Of a stretch of 44,383 bases of DNA, positions 24,102 through 32,560 are shown one piece after another. Numbering within the stretch: position 1 is the first letter of the stretch; each line of letters starts with the position of its first letter. This DNA comes from Candidatus Heimdallarchaeota archaeon (GTDB lineage: Archaea > Asgardarchaeota > Heimdallarchaeia > Heimdallarchaeales > Kariarchaeaceae): NCBI GenBank assembly GCA_015522385.1, contig WAMJ01000183.1, positions 1-44,383 of the forward strand, given 5' to 3'. Both the position numbers and the translations under genes were made by a program. The notes beneath the pieces were generated by a model. That model did not search any database. It was not told where the DNA came from and saw nothing but the letters and a program-made list of their open reading frames with translations.

Positions 24102-25005
24102 GGTCAAATATTTTCTTTAATGCCTCTGGGACTTCCTCAGGGCGGTGTAGCTCAATTGTCTTCCCGTAGTGGGCCTCTTCACTCAACCTCTTGCCCAACC
24201 ACTTGTTCCCCATTGGGAAGAGGAGAACATCCAGTTGGTGTAAACTTGCCGCAACTGTTAGTGGATTCTTCCCACGGGTAGGGTCGGCATCTGTCATGAC
24301 TATAAGTCTGCAGTATGGGACGAAGGGTGAGACCAATCTCCCTCCAAAATCCAATGCCTTGGATAGATCCGTGTACCCCCGCGGTCTGAGTGATAGGACC
24401 TTATGCAGGAGGCTCAGTCCCGATACATCATCCCTGAATCCCTTGACGACAAGAACCTCATCATTAAAGCTCACTATCGCAAGATCTTTCGGATCCACCA
24501 ACTTCGCTAAGGTCGCGACCGCCAACGCAGCCATGAGGAGTTTCTCTCCATTCATCGAGTACGACGTGTCTACAAGAAGTACAACCGGGTTCCGTGATTT
24601 CCTCCTCTCGAATACCCATGGAACTGTCATAGTGGGGTCATCTAGATGGTGTTCAAGAGTGGAGTCAATATCTATCTCGAATAGTTCTTGTCCTTCCTTG
24701 ATCGATCGCGACCTGTACTGTGGGAGGCTGTGCACTTCCCCCAATCTACCCTGGATGAAGTTGAGAATGAGCTTAGCTGCAAAGTCCCTCGACTTCTCGA
24801 AGAAGATCTTCGAGCTCCCGTCCATCCGTTTTCCGACAAGATCAATCTCATCGAATATCCCTGTTGAAAACTCGTCCTCTAGGGAAATTACATTCTTAGA
24901 GTCCTTCTCCTCCTCATAATCGTCGTATATGGAAAGTATTCTAAATTCTTCCTCCTCCTTATTTAGAAATCCCATCTTTTTGATATCTTCAAGGAGTTGC
25001 TTCAT
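24088..25005 (-). CDS. VWA-domain protein paired with MoxR (near xdh genes)
   Basis: This 305-residue protein has an acidic N-terminal half and a C-terminal von Willebrand A domain. The MIDAS residues are all visible: DTSYSM near residue 146, the Thr in RGYTDLSKAL, and the Asp in VMTDADPTRG. It is shorter than the first VWA protein at 0.8-2.1 kb and differs in its N-terminal half. The ATG at 25005 overlaps the stop of the upstream MoxR gene by one base (TAATG), so the two are translationally coupled. VWA/MoxR pairs near molybdenum hydroxylases act in cofactor maturation, as CoxE does for CO dehydrogenase. A role in maturing the nearby xanthine dehydrogenase is inferred from the position. Confidence 0.87.
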   Translation of the reverse strand: MKQLLEDIKKMGFLNKEEEEFRILSIYDDYEEEKDSKNVISLEDEFSTGIFDEIDLVGKRMDGSSKIFFEKSRDFAAKLILNFIQGRLGEVHSLPQYRSRSIKEGQELFEIDIDSTLEHHLDDPTMTVPWVFERRKSRNPVVLLVDTSYSMNGEKLLMAALAVATLAKLVDPKDLAIVSFNDEVLVVKGFRDDVSGLSLLHKVLSLRPRGYTDLSKALDFGGRLVSPFVPYCRLIVMTDADPTRGKNPLTVAASLHQLDVLLFPMGNKWLGKRLSEEAHYGKTIELHRPEEVPEALKKIFDPKRA

Positions 25006-25922
25006 TAGGTCTTCATGTTCTTTTTTTTTAGGGACTCTGAGAGGTCTGACAAAACATCTGAACCTAACGACTGCAGTACTGCCTCTATGATCTCAAGAAG
25101 TATTTCTTCTGCGGTACTCAGAGGATTCTCGATCCATATCTTTCCCGAAAATGCAGCGTTTGCCGAGTCGATTATTACCCCAGAATCGAAATGTCCTCGG
25201 ATAGAAGCAAGGTTTTCAGCAATCTTGACAAAATCTGTCGCTCCTCTTACAGAGCTTCCTTGCCGTAGCCTGTCGTCGTATCTTGTGGCCCTCCCTATCT
25301 TGACACCGATTTCGACGAGGGATGGATGGGCGTCCTCGATCTCCTTCCTCACAATCTCCTTTTCCTCCTCCATTGTCTGGTAGTCCATCTTCACCCTGCA
25401 AAGTCGGTCAAATAGGGCTCTAGATAGCCTTGAAACTCCTGTGTCATCGAAAGGGTTCATAGCGGCCACAACCCTGAATGAGTCTTTTGCACGAATTACT
25501 CCGTATCTCGGTATGACAATCTCTTGCTCTTCCATTGCCCGTATGAGGGCATTAGTGGCATCTGGTGCAGCTCTGTTGAACTCGTCAATGTACAGTATTC
25601 CCCCATGTTCCATTGCTTGGAATAGCGGGCCTTTCTCGAAATACTCTGGTTTGAACCCTTGTTCTAGTACCATGGAGGGATTGAAGGTACCTATCAGTTT
25701 ACTCGGAGTCAAGTCTGCTGATCCCTCCACGTGAAACAAGGGGAGATCCAATTTTGATGTCACATACCTCAATATTGTAGACTTAGATGTTCCCGGTGGT
25801 CCCTCGAGGAGAATGTGCTGTCCAGACAACAGGACGGACAGAATCAGCTCCAGTTCCTTTCTTCTGCCAACCACGTTCTCAGAGCAGTTAAGTACCTCCG
25901 AGTAGCTCTTGTCCACAACCAT
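25005..25922 (-). CDS. MoxR-family AAA+ ATPase (near xdh genes)
   Basis: This 305-residue AAA+ ATPase has Walker A GPPGTSKST at residues 41-49, Walker B GILYIDEFNRAAPD near 106-119, sensor-1 Asn in VVAAMNPFDDTG and an arginine in SRALFDRLCRV. This is a classic MoxR form, closer to the general MoxR pattern than the first ATPase in the window (IDEIDRSD there, IDEFNRA here). It is translationally coupled to the VWA gene downstream. An EamA transporter gene is divergent 68 bases away. It probably remodels a metalloenzyme with the VWA protein; the xanthine dehydrogenase 1-6 kb away is the best candidate client. Confidence 0.93.
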   Translation of the reverse strand: MVVDKSYSEVLNCSENVVGRRKELELILSVLLSGQHILLEGPPGTSKSTILRYVTSKLDLPLFHVEGSADLTPSKLIGTFNPSMVLEQGFKPEYFEKGPLFQAMEHGGILYIDEFNRAAPDATNALIRAMEEQEIVIPRYGVIRAKDSFRVVAAMNPFDDTGVSRLSRALFDRLCRVKMDYQTMEEEKEIVRKEIEDAHPSLVEIGVKIGRATRYDDRLRQGSSVRGATDFVKIAENLASIRGHFDSGVIIDSANAAFSGKIWIENPLSTAEEILLEIIEAVLQSLGSDVLSDLSESLKKKNMKT

Positions 25923-25990
25923 GAATCTTCCTCCTATTATTTAATCCTGACTCTGCTTCTAGGCACGTCACAGATATATATCCTCAAAAA

Positions 25991-26914
25991 GTGGGGCGAG
26001 CTAGACCCTCATTGACTGACACAGATATACGTGGATATGGATTTATTGCCTTTCCCATTCTCGGGTGGGGACTTGCACCGATCTTTGTTCAGTTCGGGCT
26101 GCAGTACATCGATATTCTCACCTTCTTTTCCTATCGTTTTCTTCTCGCATTCCTTCTTACTGTACCCTATATTCTTGTAGCCAAGAGACGAGAGGTATCG
26201 GTACTATTGAAGAATAGGTGGACCTATTTCGTAGCAGGAGCACATGCATGGGCAATCCTCGCTCAGTATTTTAGTCAGCTGTACATCTCACCTTCTATCT
26301 CTGCGACCATCTCATACTCGTACCTGATCTTGGTTCCGTTCGTCTCCGCGTTCCTCCTGAAGACAGAAATGTCCAAGAAGCACCTACTATTCGTTCTGCT
26401 CGCGATCGTGGGAGTTGTCCTCATGGTCACACAGGGAAACTTATCTGTCTTCAAGACAGATCTTAGGGGTATAGCCTTCGCAGCGTTATCTACTCTTGGA
26501 TTCGCTTTCTACATCACCTCCGCCTCCCGCCTCCTCAACCAAGAGGTGGAAAACGCCGATAGCGTCAGTTTATACATCATCATTATCGGGATCGTCTCAA
26601 TCCTTGGAATCGGCATGGCCTTGGGTTCGGGAGGTGATATCAACCCAGCTCACATTCCAACCGAAGGTTGGAAATACATAGGTCTCCTTGCATTCTTCTC
26701 GACTATTATGGCCTACACTGCATACATACAGTCGCTCAAGTACCTCTCCCCTAACACCGCTTCGGTGCTCCTTCTCCTTCAGATTGTTATCCCATACCTA
26801 ATTGAGGGTCTGTTCTTTGATGTCACGTACTCTCTTTGGGTTCTAGGAGGTGGATCACTAGTCATCCTCGCCTCGACATTGGTCATACTCAACTCGAAGG
26901 ATTCCCTACATTGA
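25991..26914 (+). CDS. EamA-type (DMT superfamily) permease
   Basis: This 307-residue membrane protein has about ten hydrophobic segments in two similar halves, each an EamA domain. Telling phrases are FPILGWGLAPIFVQFGLQY, ISATISYSYLILVPFVSAFLL, VGVVLMVTQG and TIMAYTAYIQSLKYLSPNTASVLLLLQIV. DMT permeases export or import metabolites, but the substrate cannot be read. The start is taken as GTG at 25991; TTG at 26012 is a good alternative because the TATA-like GATATATATCC (25973-25983) would then be at leaderless distance. It lies between the xdh genes and the MoxR/VWA pair on the opposite strand, so a purine-related substrate is possible but speculative. It overlaps the end of xdhC by 9 bases. 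Confidence 0.88.
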   Translation: MGRARPSLTDTDIRGYGFIAFPILGWGLAPIFVQFGLQYIDILTFFSYRFLLAFLLTVPYILVAKRREVSVLLKNRWTYFVAGAHAWAILAQYFSQLYISPSISATISYSYLILVPFVSAFLLKTEMSKKHLLFVLLAIVGVVLMVTQGNLSVFKTDLRGIAFAALSTLGFAFYITSASRLLNQEVENADSVSLYIIIIGIVSILGIGMALGSGGDINPAHIPTEGWKYIGLLAFFSTIMAYTAYIQSLKYLSPNTASVLLLLQIVIPYLIEGLFFDVTYSLWVLGGGSLVILASTLVILNSKDSLH

Positions 26915-27808
26915 GTTTTTTGACTTCAGGATTTCTGCCGCCACTGATACTGCAATCTCCTCTGGAGACCCATCGGATATTCGCAGACCAATTGGTGATT
27001 TGATGGACTGGAGAAAACTCTCTGAGATACCACTGTTCAACAGCTCCCGGCTTAGCCTTGATAATTTTGCCTTACTTCCCATCAATCCGAGGTACTTGGG
27101 TCGGGACCCAGACCTGTACAGGCTGGTCAGGATTTGGATGTCAAATTTAATCCCATAGCTAACGACTGCAACATAGTCTTTCTCTCCCAGCCTCGTATTG
27201 AATTTGGTGTAGTCGATGACTCTCACTGCGTCCCCCATCTGCGTATGCTCAGGCAGATTACGGTGATCATAGACAGTTACTTTGAAATCCAGATTCTTGA
27301 AAACTCTGTAAATGGCAGAACCCACGTGCCCTCCCCCGAAGATATGTAAGTTGTGAGCGACCTCTGTCTTCTCCGAATACACTGAAGACACCTTATCTGA
27401 GAGGAGCAGCCCCTGTTCAGTATAGTTGATGGTAAGCGGTGAACTGGAGTATCCCTCCAGTATCTGCTTGATATCTCGTAAGCTAGGTCTGCAGACAAAC
27501 ACTTTCTGAGATCCAGAGCAGATAAGACCTGATGGATTTTTTCCCTCCCTGTGCTCGAAGGTCTTGATACATGGGAGCATCATTGTCTCTATGTTCTGTA
27601 CTAGATTCAATTCCATGACACCACCCCCAATTGATCCATATTTCTTTGTACCTGCAACCACCATCTTTGCTCCCTTTTTTCCTGGAGAGCTACCCTTATG
27701 CTCCACAACCACGAGAATGGTGGTGGTTATCCCCTCGTCCATGAACTCCTTGACTCTTCGCCAAAATCGATAGTGCTTCATTTTCTCTCTCCTCGTTAGT
27801 ACCTTCAT
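26906..27808 (-). CDS. xdhC: XdhC/CoxI-family molybdenum-cofactor maturation protein
   Basis: This 300-residue protein belongs to the XdhC/CoxI family, which binds the molybdenum cofactor, promotes its sulfuration and delivers it to xanthine dehydrogenase-type enzymes. The N-terminal domain has EHKGSSPGKKGAKMVV and GSIGGGVMELN. The C-terminal half is a Rossmann fold with the LHIFGGGHVGSAIYRVF motif near residue 170, followed by YLGLMGSKAKLSRL. The ISDGSPEEIAVSVAAEIL end is also typical. The start is ATG at 27808, ten bases after the xdhB stop, so it is in the same operon. This placement supports a role as the dedicated chaperone. Confidence 0.93.
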   Translation of the reverse strand: MKVLTRREKMKHYRFWRRVKEFMDEGITTTILVVVEHKGSSPGKKGAKMVVAGTKKYGSIGGGVMELNLVQNIETMMLPCIKTFEHREGKNPSGLICSGSQKVFVCRPSLRDIKQILEGYSSSPLTINYTEQGLLLSDKVSSVYSEKTEVAHNLHIFGGGHVGSAIYRVFKNLDFKVTVYDHRNLPEHTQMGDAVRVIDYTKFNTRLGEKDYVAVVSYGIKFDIQILTSLYRSGSRPKYLGLMGSKAKLSRLSRELLNSGISESFLQSIKSPIGLRISDGSPEEIAVSVAAEILKSKNSM

Positions 27809-27818
27809 GCATGTTTTC

Positions 27819-30038
27819 TCATGCGTACAGTTCCATGAATATCCGCTCGTTCGTCATAGGAATTGTGTAGTCCCCTCTTCGTAGCGTTCTGAATTTATCC
27901 ATTGCGTCACGTACAGAGAAGTATCCTGCAATCGCGTACATGAGTGGAGGTTCACCAATGGCCTTCGATCCCTTGAGTCCTAACTTGTTGGCTGTGACCT
28001 CTAGGAACTTTATGACGAATGTCCGTGGTGCAAAATCGATGTCGGGAACCTTGTAGGTGGATAACGAACCTGATCTATTTATTCCCTTGTCGTCAAAGAC
28101 CAAATCCTCAAGGAGCATCCACCCAAGGCCCTGTACAACTCCTCCTTCAATTTGTCCGATGTCTAAATTACTATTCAGAAGTTTGCCAGAATCATGACAG
28201 ACGAAAACATTCTCCACTCTTGATGTTCCTCTTAGGCAGTCTACAATTGAGGTAATTAATGCTACACCATATGTATGGTACGCGAAAGGATGTCCTTTCT
28301 CCCGCTCCTTATCGAAGTGGATCCGTGGGGTGGAGTAGAATCCATGAGCTGCAAGATCCACTCTTGCCAGATAAGCTGCTGAAATCAGCTCCTCCCACCT
28401 TATACTTTTTCCATCTAAGGACATGACCTTGCCCTCGGTAAACCTCACATCATTAAATCCTCTTTCAGAGAGGAAGGTTTCTAACCTTTCTCTGATCTTT
28501 TTGCACGCATCGAGTGCTGCCTTCCCATTCAGGTCATGTGTTGAGCTGGCTGCTGAAGGAGAGGTATTTATTGCCCTCGTGGTATTTGTAGTCTCGACCT
28601 TCCCGTATCTCTCTGGAAGTCCGAAGAAGTTAGTCACAACTTGAAGTATGCGTGTGTTCACCCCTTGACCCATCTCGACCGCTCCCGTGGAAATCCCAAT
28701 GCTTCCATCTACATACACATTCACAAGTGCTGAAGCTTGGTTCATCGAGGTGTTTGTAAAACTGATGCCAAATGTAATCGGCATGAAAGCATATCCCTTC
28801 TTACTAAATGTGTGAGTTACATTATAGTTCTCGATCTCCCTGATAACTTCGACCGTGTCGTTCTTCACCTGCTCCCAAGCCTCCACGAGTGTCACTCCCG
28901 TTGCACACTGTCCGTAAGGGAACTCATCACCATCCCCAATTAAGTTGTCCCTCTGTACTTTAAAGGGTGGAACTCCCAACTCTTTGGCAATATGATCAAT
29001 TGCACTTTCGATCACAATCATCCCCTGTGGACCTCCAAATCCCCTGAACGCAGTGTTTGGTGGAAGATTTGTTCTACAACTTACCGCCCAAGCTCTTACG
29101 TTGGGTATGTAGTAGGAATTTGTGGCATGAAACAGTGTTCTCTCGAGAACCGCTGGTGAAAGGTCTGCTGCCGATCCCGCATTCTGGAAGAATCTGACAT
29201 CATACGCATGGATCTTATTTCCCCGCATTCCGATTTTATAATCTGCTGAATACGGATGTCTTTTTCCAGTGATCTTGAGGTCATCATGACGGTCTAAAAC
29301 CAATTTAACGGGTCGTCTTGTGGTGTGAGTAGCTAGTATTGCCATGCAGGCAATGGGTGTTGCTTGGTCTTCTTTTCCTCCAAACCCTCCTCCAAGTCGA
29401 CGTACGTCAACCTCTATCCTGTGCATGGGTAATCCTAGTATCTTTGCAGCCATCTTTTGAACTGAGGTAGGTCCCTGTGTTGATGATATTACCTTATACC
29501 CATTCTCAGTCGGTAGGGCATATGCTCCCTGGGTTTCGATATACAGATGCTCTTGCCCACCAATCTCAACTTTTCCCTCAACTATATGATCACATTCTTT
29601 CCACGCATTCTCCACGTCACCTAGTTCAAATTGTCTTTTAGATCCGATGATTTGTCCCTTCTCATATGCTTCTCTGGGGTCAAACACTGGGTTGAGCTCT
29701 TCTACCTTAACAGAGATCATGTCTCTGATCTCATAGGCTGAATTAAGGGTCCTAGCGACAACTATGGCAACAGGCTGGCCAAAGTAGTGGAGTTCTTTTG
29801 ATGCTAGGAGTTCCTCGTCTGGAATTATACCCCCGATCTGGTTTTCACCGGGGATATCTTCTGCAGTAAGGATCGTTACGAGATCTGGATGGTTAATGTC
29901 CGAACTGATGCTTGCTATTCTTCCGTGTGCTACGGGTGAGGTAAGAATAACTGAATACAACGTCCCGTCAATTTCAGGGAGATCATCGACGTAGACAGAT
30001 TTTCCTGTCACATGTGACAGTCCGTCAATATTCCTCAT
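27819..30038 (-). CDS. xdhB: Xanthine dehydrogenase molybdopterin-binding subunit
   Basis: This 739-residue subunit contains the molybdenum site of a xanthine oxidase-family hydroxylase. Residues known from bovine xanthine oxidase can be placed: Gln in GGQEHLYIET (about 162), the substrate-binding Glu in RRLGGGFGGKE (223), the Arg in NTAFRGFGGPQG (332), and the catalytic Glu in KAIGEPP (696). The Glu/Arg pair is what distinguishes xanthine/hypoxanthine enzymes from aldehyde oxidases, and the AYxCxR loop of CO dehydrogenase is missing. The start codon overlaps the end of xdhA by 4 bases, so the two are coupled. The reaction is probably hypoxanthine to xanthine to urate or a close relative. Confidence 0.92.
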   Translation of the reverse strand: MRNIDGLSHVTGKSVYVDDLPEIDGTLYSVILTSPVAHGRIASISSDINHPDLVTILTAEDIPGENQIGGIIPDEELLASKELHYFGQPVAIVVARTLNSAYEIRDMISVKVEELNPVFDPREAYEKGQIIGSKRQFELGDVENAWKECDHIVEGKVEIGGQEHLYIETQGAYALPTENGYKVISSTQGPTSVQKMAAKILGLPMHRIEVDVRRLGGGFGGKEDQATPIACMAILATHTTRRPVKLVLDRHDDLKITGKRHPYSADYKIGMRGNKIHAYDVRFFQNAGSAADLSPAVLERTLFHATNSYYIPNVRAWAVSCRTNLPPNTAFRGFGGPQGMIVIESAIDHIAKELGVPPFKVQRDNLIGDGDEFPYGQCATGVTLVEAWEQVKNDTVEVIREIENYNVTHTFSKKGYAFMPITFGISFTNTSMNQASALVNVYVDGSIGISTGAVEMGQGVNTRILQVVTNFFGLPERYGKVETTNTTRAINTSPSAASSTHDLNGKAALDACKKIRERLETFLSERGFNDVRFTEGKVMSLDGKSIRWEELISAAYLARVDLAAHGFYSTPRIHFDKEREKGHPFAYHTYGVALITSIVDCLRGTSRVENVFVCHDSGKLLNSNLDIGQIEGGVVQGLGWMLLEDLVFDDKGINRSGSLSTYKVPDIDFAPRTFVIKFLEVTANKLGLKGSKAIGEPPLMYAIAGYFSVRDAMDKFRTLRRGDYTIPMTNERIFMELYA

Positions 30039-31393
30039 GACAGTACCTCCTGTAGTTCAAAGTGATCCGAAAACAACTCTTCGAAGTGAGCAAGTATTAA
30101 ATTCCTTAGGAGCTTGCTCTTGTACTCCTTACTTCCCCTGACATCTGAAATTGGGTGGATCTCCATAGAAGCGATATTCAGTGCTTCCTTGATGGTCTTT
30201 GTACTGACATCTTTACCGGTAAGGAAATCACTTGTCTTCCTGAGAAGTAAGGGATAGGGGAACACCCCTCCTGCGGTGATCCTCACCTCCTCCAACCTGT
30301 GGTGATTACCACGGAATGCCATTGCTGAATTCACAGAGGCGATATCGAGCATTCTTCTCTTTGAAACTTTTTCGAAGTTGAAGCCGTCCCATCGCCAAGG
30401 GACAATTATGGACTCTATATACTCTCTATCATTGAGATCAAATTCTTTGTAGCCTCTGTAGAACTCATCTAACCTGATAGTGCGGAGGTCTTGGTCTGAT
30501 CTGATTCTGAGGGTTGCCCCAAGTGCTAGAAGGATCATGGTGAAATCCCCTATGGGTGAGGCGTTTACTATATTCCCTGCGAGTGTTGCCATGTTACGTA
30601 TTGGTGTGGACGCTATCATCCTGAGCTTCTCGTATCCTAAAACATTGGATATTGAGGGCTGCTCCAAGATATCGCTCATGGTTGTGGTAGCCCCGAACTC
30701 TATCTCGTCCTCTCGTTTTGCTATATAACGTAGTTGGGGGCCAAGGTGGCTGATCTTCGATCTCACCAGTTGGTGAGGGATCTGAACATAGAGATCTGTT
30801 CCCCCTCCAATCAATCTCCCTCCGTCATTGTCCCCTTCTTGCTGTTGAATTTGAGACAACCTCTTCTCAATACCGATAAAATACTTAGGTACAAAACCTT
30901 CCTTTACCAACCCGTCCCTGTCCCCCCCAAGTGTATTGTACTCTCTCTGAATTATGGCTGCTGCCCTCTCGATCGATTTGTATCCCGTACAACGGCAAAT
31001 ATTTCCGTCTAGGTTCGTGATGGCATCAGTGTTGTTGAGACTTGATGCCGTTAGACTGACGACGAATCCTGGTGTACAGAACCCACACTGTGTGGCATTC
31101 TCCTCGTACATTCGCAACTGAATGGGTGTCGGTTCCTTCCCCAATCCCTCGATTGTGACAACATGCTTACCGTTGACCTTGATTAGAGAGGTCAGACAAG
31201 AGGTATAGGTCCGATAGTTTACTCCTCCTTCCCGTAGCTCTCCGACAAGTACTGCACAGGCACCACAGTCTCCCTCCCTGCACCCTATTTTAGTCCCCTT
31301 TAGCCCACTCCCCCGAATAAAGTCCAAAAGGATGGTAGATGGATTACTCTGTGTCTCAATCAATCGATCGTTAAGTATGAACCGGATGACCAC
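30035..31393 (-). CDS. xdhA: Xanthine dehydrogenase 2Fe-2S and FAD subunit (fused)
   Basis: This 452-residue protein carries the electron-transfer part of xanthine dehydrogenase. The N-terminal plant-type 2Fe-2S cluster has C38, C43, C46 and C66 (GCREGDCGAC and SCLTSL). The second 2Fe-2S domain has C103, C106, C133 and C135 (CGFCTPG and ICRCTGYK). From about residue 150 a PCMH-type FAD domain follows, with GGGTDLYVQIP and MATLAGNIVNASPIGD. Many enzymes have the FAD and iron-sulfur parts on separate subunits; here they are fused, as in bacterial XdhA. The start is GTG at 31393, with a TATA-like ATTTAAG about 30 bases upstream. It is the first gene of the xdhABC operon. Confidence 0.94.
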   Translation of the reverse strand: MVIRFILNDRLIETQSNPSTILLDFIRGSGLKGTKIGCREGDCGACAVLVGELREGGVNYRTYTSCLTSLIKVNGKHVVTIEGLGKEPTPIQLRMYEENATQCGFCTPGFVVSLTASSLNNTDAITNLDGNICRCTGYKSIERAAAIIQREYNTLGGDRDGLVKEGFVPKYFIGIEKRLSQIQQQEGDNDGGRLIGGGTDLYVQIPHQLVRSKISHLGPQLRYIAKREDEIEFGATTTMSDILEQPSISNVLGYEKLRMIASTPIRNMATLAGNIVNASPIGDFTMILLALGATLRIRSDQDLRTIRLDEFYRGYKEFDLNDREYIESIIVPWRWDGFNFEKVSKRRMLDIASVNSAMAFRGNHHRLEEVRITAGGVFPYPLLLRKTSDFLTGKDVSTKTIKEALNIASMEIHPISDVRGSKEYKSKLLRNLILAHFEELFSDHFELQEVLS

Positions 31394-31420
31394 TGTATCT
31401 TGGTCAATCTCCTCCCAGTT

Positions 31421-31427
31421 CTTAAAT
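31421..31427 (-). promoter_or_regulatory. TATA-like box of the xdhABC operon
   Basis: On the minus strand, ATTTAAG is centred about 30 bases before the GTG of xdhA at 31393. A GGGAGGAG stretch lies between them, too far upstream to act as a usual ribosome binding site. Confidence 0.4.
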
Positions 31428-31442
31428 CATTAGATTTGATAG

Positions 31443-32132
31443 CTAAATCATTACGGAAAGCTGGATGAGCACCTGTCCAAAGATATAGGTCAGTGAGATT
31501 AATCTCTCCATGATTTCTGAGTCTTTCCTGAATTGACGGTATCCTATCATTGCGTCAGAGACCATAAAAAGTACTACTCCCATTGCCAGCACCAATGGGG
31601 GTAATCCTGGACTTGTTAACAACCAGAGAATAGATGTTGCAAAGAACAGGGCAATCATTACCATGTAGACAAACGCTGCTTTTGATAATATCATCTGATT
31701 CCTATCATAGATGATAAGGAAGAAGAGTGGGACACTCAGAGATATGGCAAGCGCGGATGAAGTCAACCAGTTCACTCTATACAGTGTACTCACTCCGATT
31801 ATATAGAGGATGTGTGCTATCCCAAATGAGCCTATCCCGTCTATTATTCTATGCTGTGTGATCCTCAGGATACGCTTCATGAAAAGGTCACCAAGGAAGG
31901 AGAAAACCATTGCGAGGAAGAACAAAGCCCTGACTTTCTCAGGGTGTGAGAAATAGCTTGAGAAAGATCCAAGAAGCACAACCGCAGAGGTAAGGATGAA
32001 CAATTTTGGATTTATTCTATAAGTATGAAGCAGGATGAGTACAGCTGCTATAACGTAGAGCACGATTGACAGAACTGCTACTTCCACTATTCTCACTATT
32101 TCTCGATGTATTTTGAGTCTTCGCCTCACCAC
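31443..32132 (-). CDS. YhhN/TMEM86-family membrane protein
   Basis: This 229-residue protein has about eight hydrophobic segments and the YhhN family pattern: FFLAMVFSFLGDLFM near residue 75, FGIAHILYIIG, and a conserved end VLFMVSDAMIGYRQF with TYIFGQVLI. The family includes the eukaryotic lysoplasmalogenases TMEM86A/B, which hydrolyse lysoplasmalogen vinyl ethers. The paired Asp residues (GDLF, SDAM) are the proposed catalytic ones. In an archaeon with ether lipids the substrate may differ. The start is GTG at 32132, with a TATA element about 26-30 bases upstream that is shared with the divergent gene at 32186. Confidence 0.85.
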   Translation of the reverse strand: MVRRRLKIHREIVRIVEVAVLSIVLYVIAAVLILLHTYRINPKLFILTSAVVLLGSFSSYFSHPEKVRALFFLAMVFSFLGDLFMKRILRITQHRIIDGIGSFGIAHILYIIGVSTLYRVNWLTSSALAISLSVPLFFLIIYDRNQMILSKAAFVYMVMIALFFATSILWLLTSPGLPPLVLAMGVVLFMVSDAMIGYRQFRKDSEIMERLISLTYIFGQVLIQLSVMI

Positions 32133-32155
32133 TTGGTTTTTCGGCAGGATAGAAA

Positions 32156-32167
32156 TGTATTTTATTA
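32156..32167. promoter_or_regulatory. Shared divergent TATA element
   Basis: TGTATTTTATTA lies between the divergent starts at 32132 (minus) and 32186 or 32195 (plus). It sits at an acceptable TATA distance from both, and its minus-strand reading TAATAAAATACA is also TATA-like. One element may serve two transcripts in opposite directions. Confidence 0.4.
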
Positions 32168-32185
32168 GGCGGAATTATAACTGAA

Positions 32186-32560
32186 TTGATAATTATGGAA
32201 GAAGCTTTACGCAAACTCAAGTCCGTCTTCAAGGTACCTGGGGACGGTGCTCCCGAGGTCGAGTTGAAGTTCAGAATTGGGGACAGCCCTGAAATCCAGA
32301 AGGCTCTGGCTTCGCTAGTTGAAAATGGTACACTTTCCAAGTACGAATTCCCTCCCAACTCGAATTCATGGCATTACAAGCTGAAAAAGAAGATTGACCT
32401 CGACGGTGGAGATGATGAAGTAGCACCCAGTGGTAACGGGAGCGTCGGCAAAGCACAGATCGATGCCCTTAGTGCGATTGTTGAAGAGATCGCCAAGGAG
32501 ATTGGAGACGACTTCATCCTGAACAAGTTCAAGGAGTACAAGACCAAATTCAACCTATAA
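32186..32560 (+). CDS. Uncharacterised 124-residue protein, winged-helix-like N terminus
   Basis: I do not recognise the family. The first 70 residues (FRIGDSPEIQKALASLVENG, then FPPNSNSWHYKLKKK) suggest a small alpha/beta domain of winged-helix type, with a recognition-helix-like segment and a wing. An acidic Gly/Ser linker (GGDDEVAPSGNG) follows, then a helical tail (AQIDALSAIVEEIAKEIGDD). There is no signal peptide or membrane segment. The start is TTG at 32186 or ATG at 32195; the TATA element at 32156-32167 fits either. It is divergent from the YhhN gene and overlaps the convergent DUF92 gene by 11 bases. Confidence 0.65.
   Translation: MIIMEEALRKLKSVFKVPGDGAPEVELKFRIGDSPEIQKALASLVENGTLSKYEFPPNSNSWHYKLKKKIDLDGGDDEVAPSGNGSVGKAQIDALSAIVEEIAKEIGDDFILNKFKEYKTKFNL

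Noticed and set aside
24191..24919. Open plus-strand frame of 242 codons opposite the second VWA gene
   Set aside because: It is antisense to a protein with a complete VWA motif set. The Ser/Arg-rich translation is a by-product of codon bias.
27819..30038. Identification as CO dehydrogenase large subunit, prompted by the CoxD/CoxE/CoxI-like neighbours
   Set aside because: The AYxCxR active-site loop of CO dehydrogenase is absent, and the Glu and Arg that bind purines in xanthine oxidase are present.
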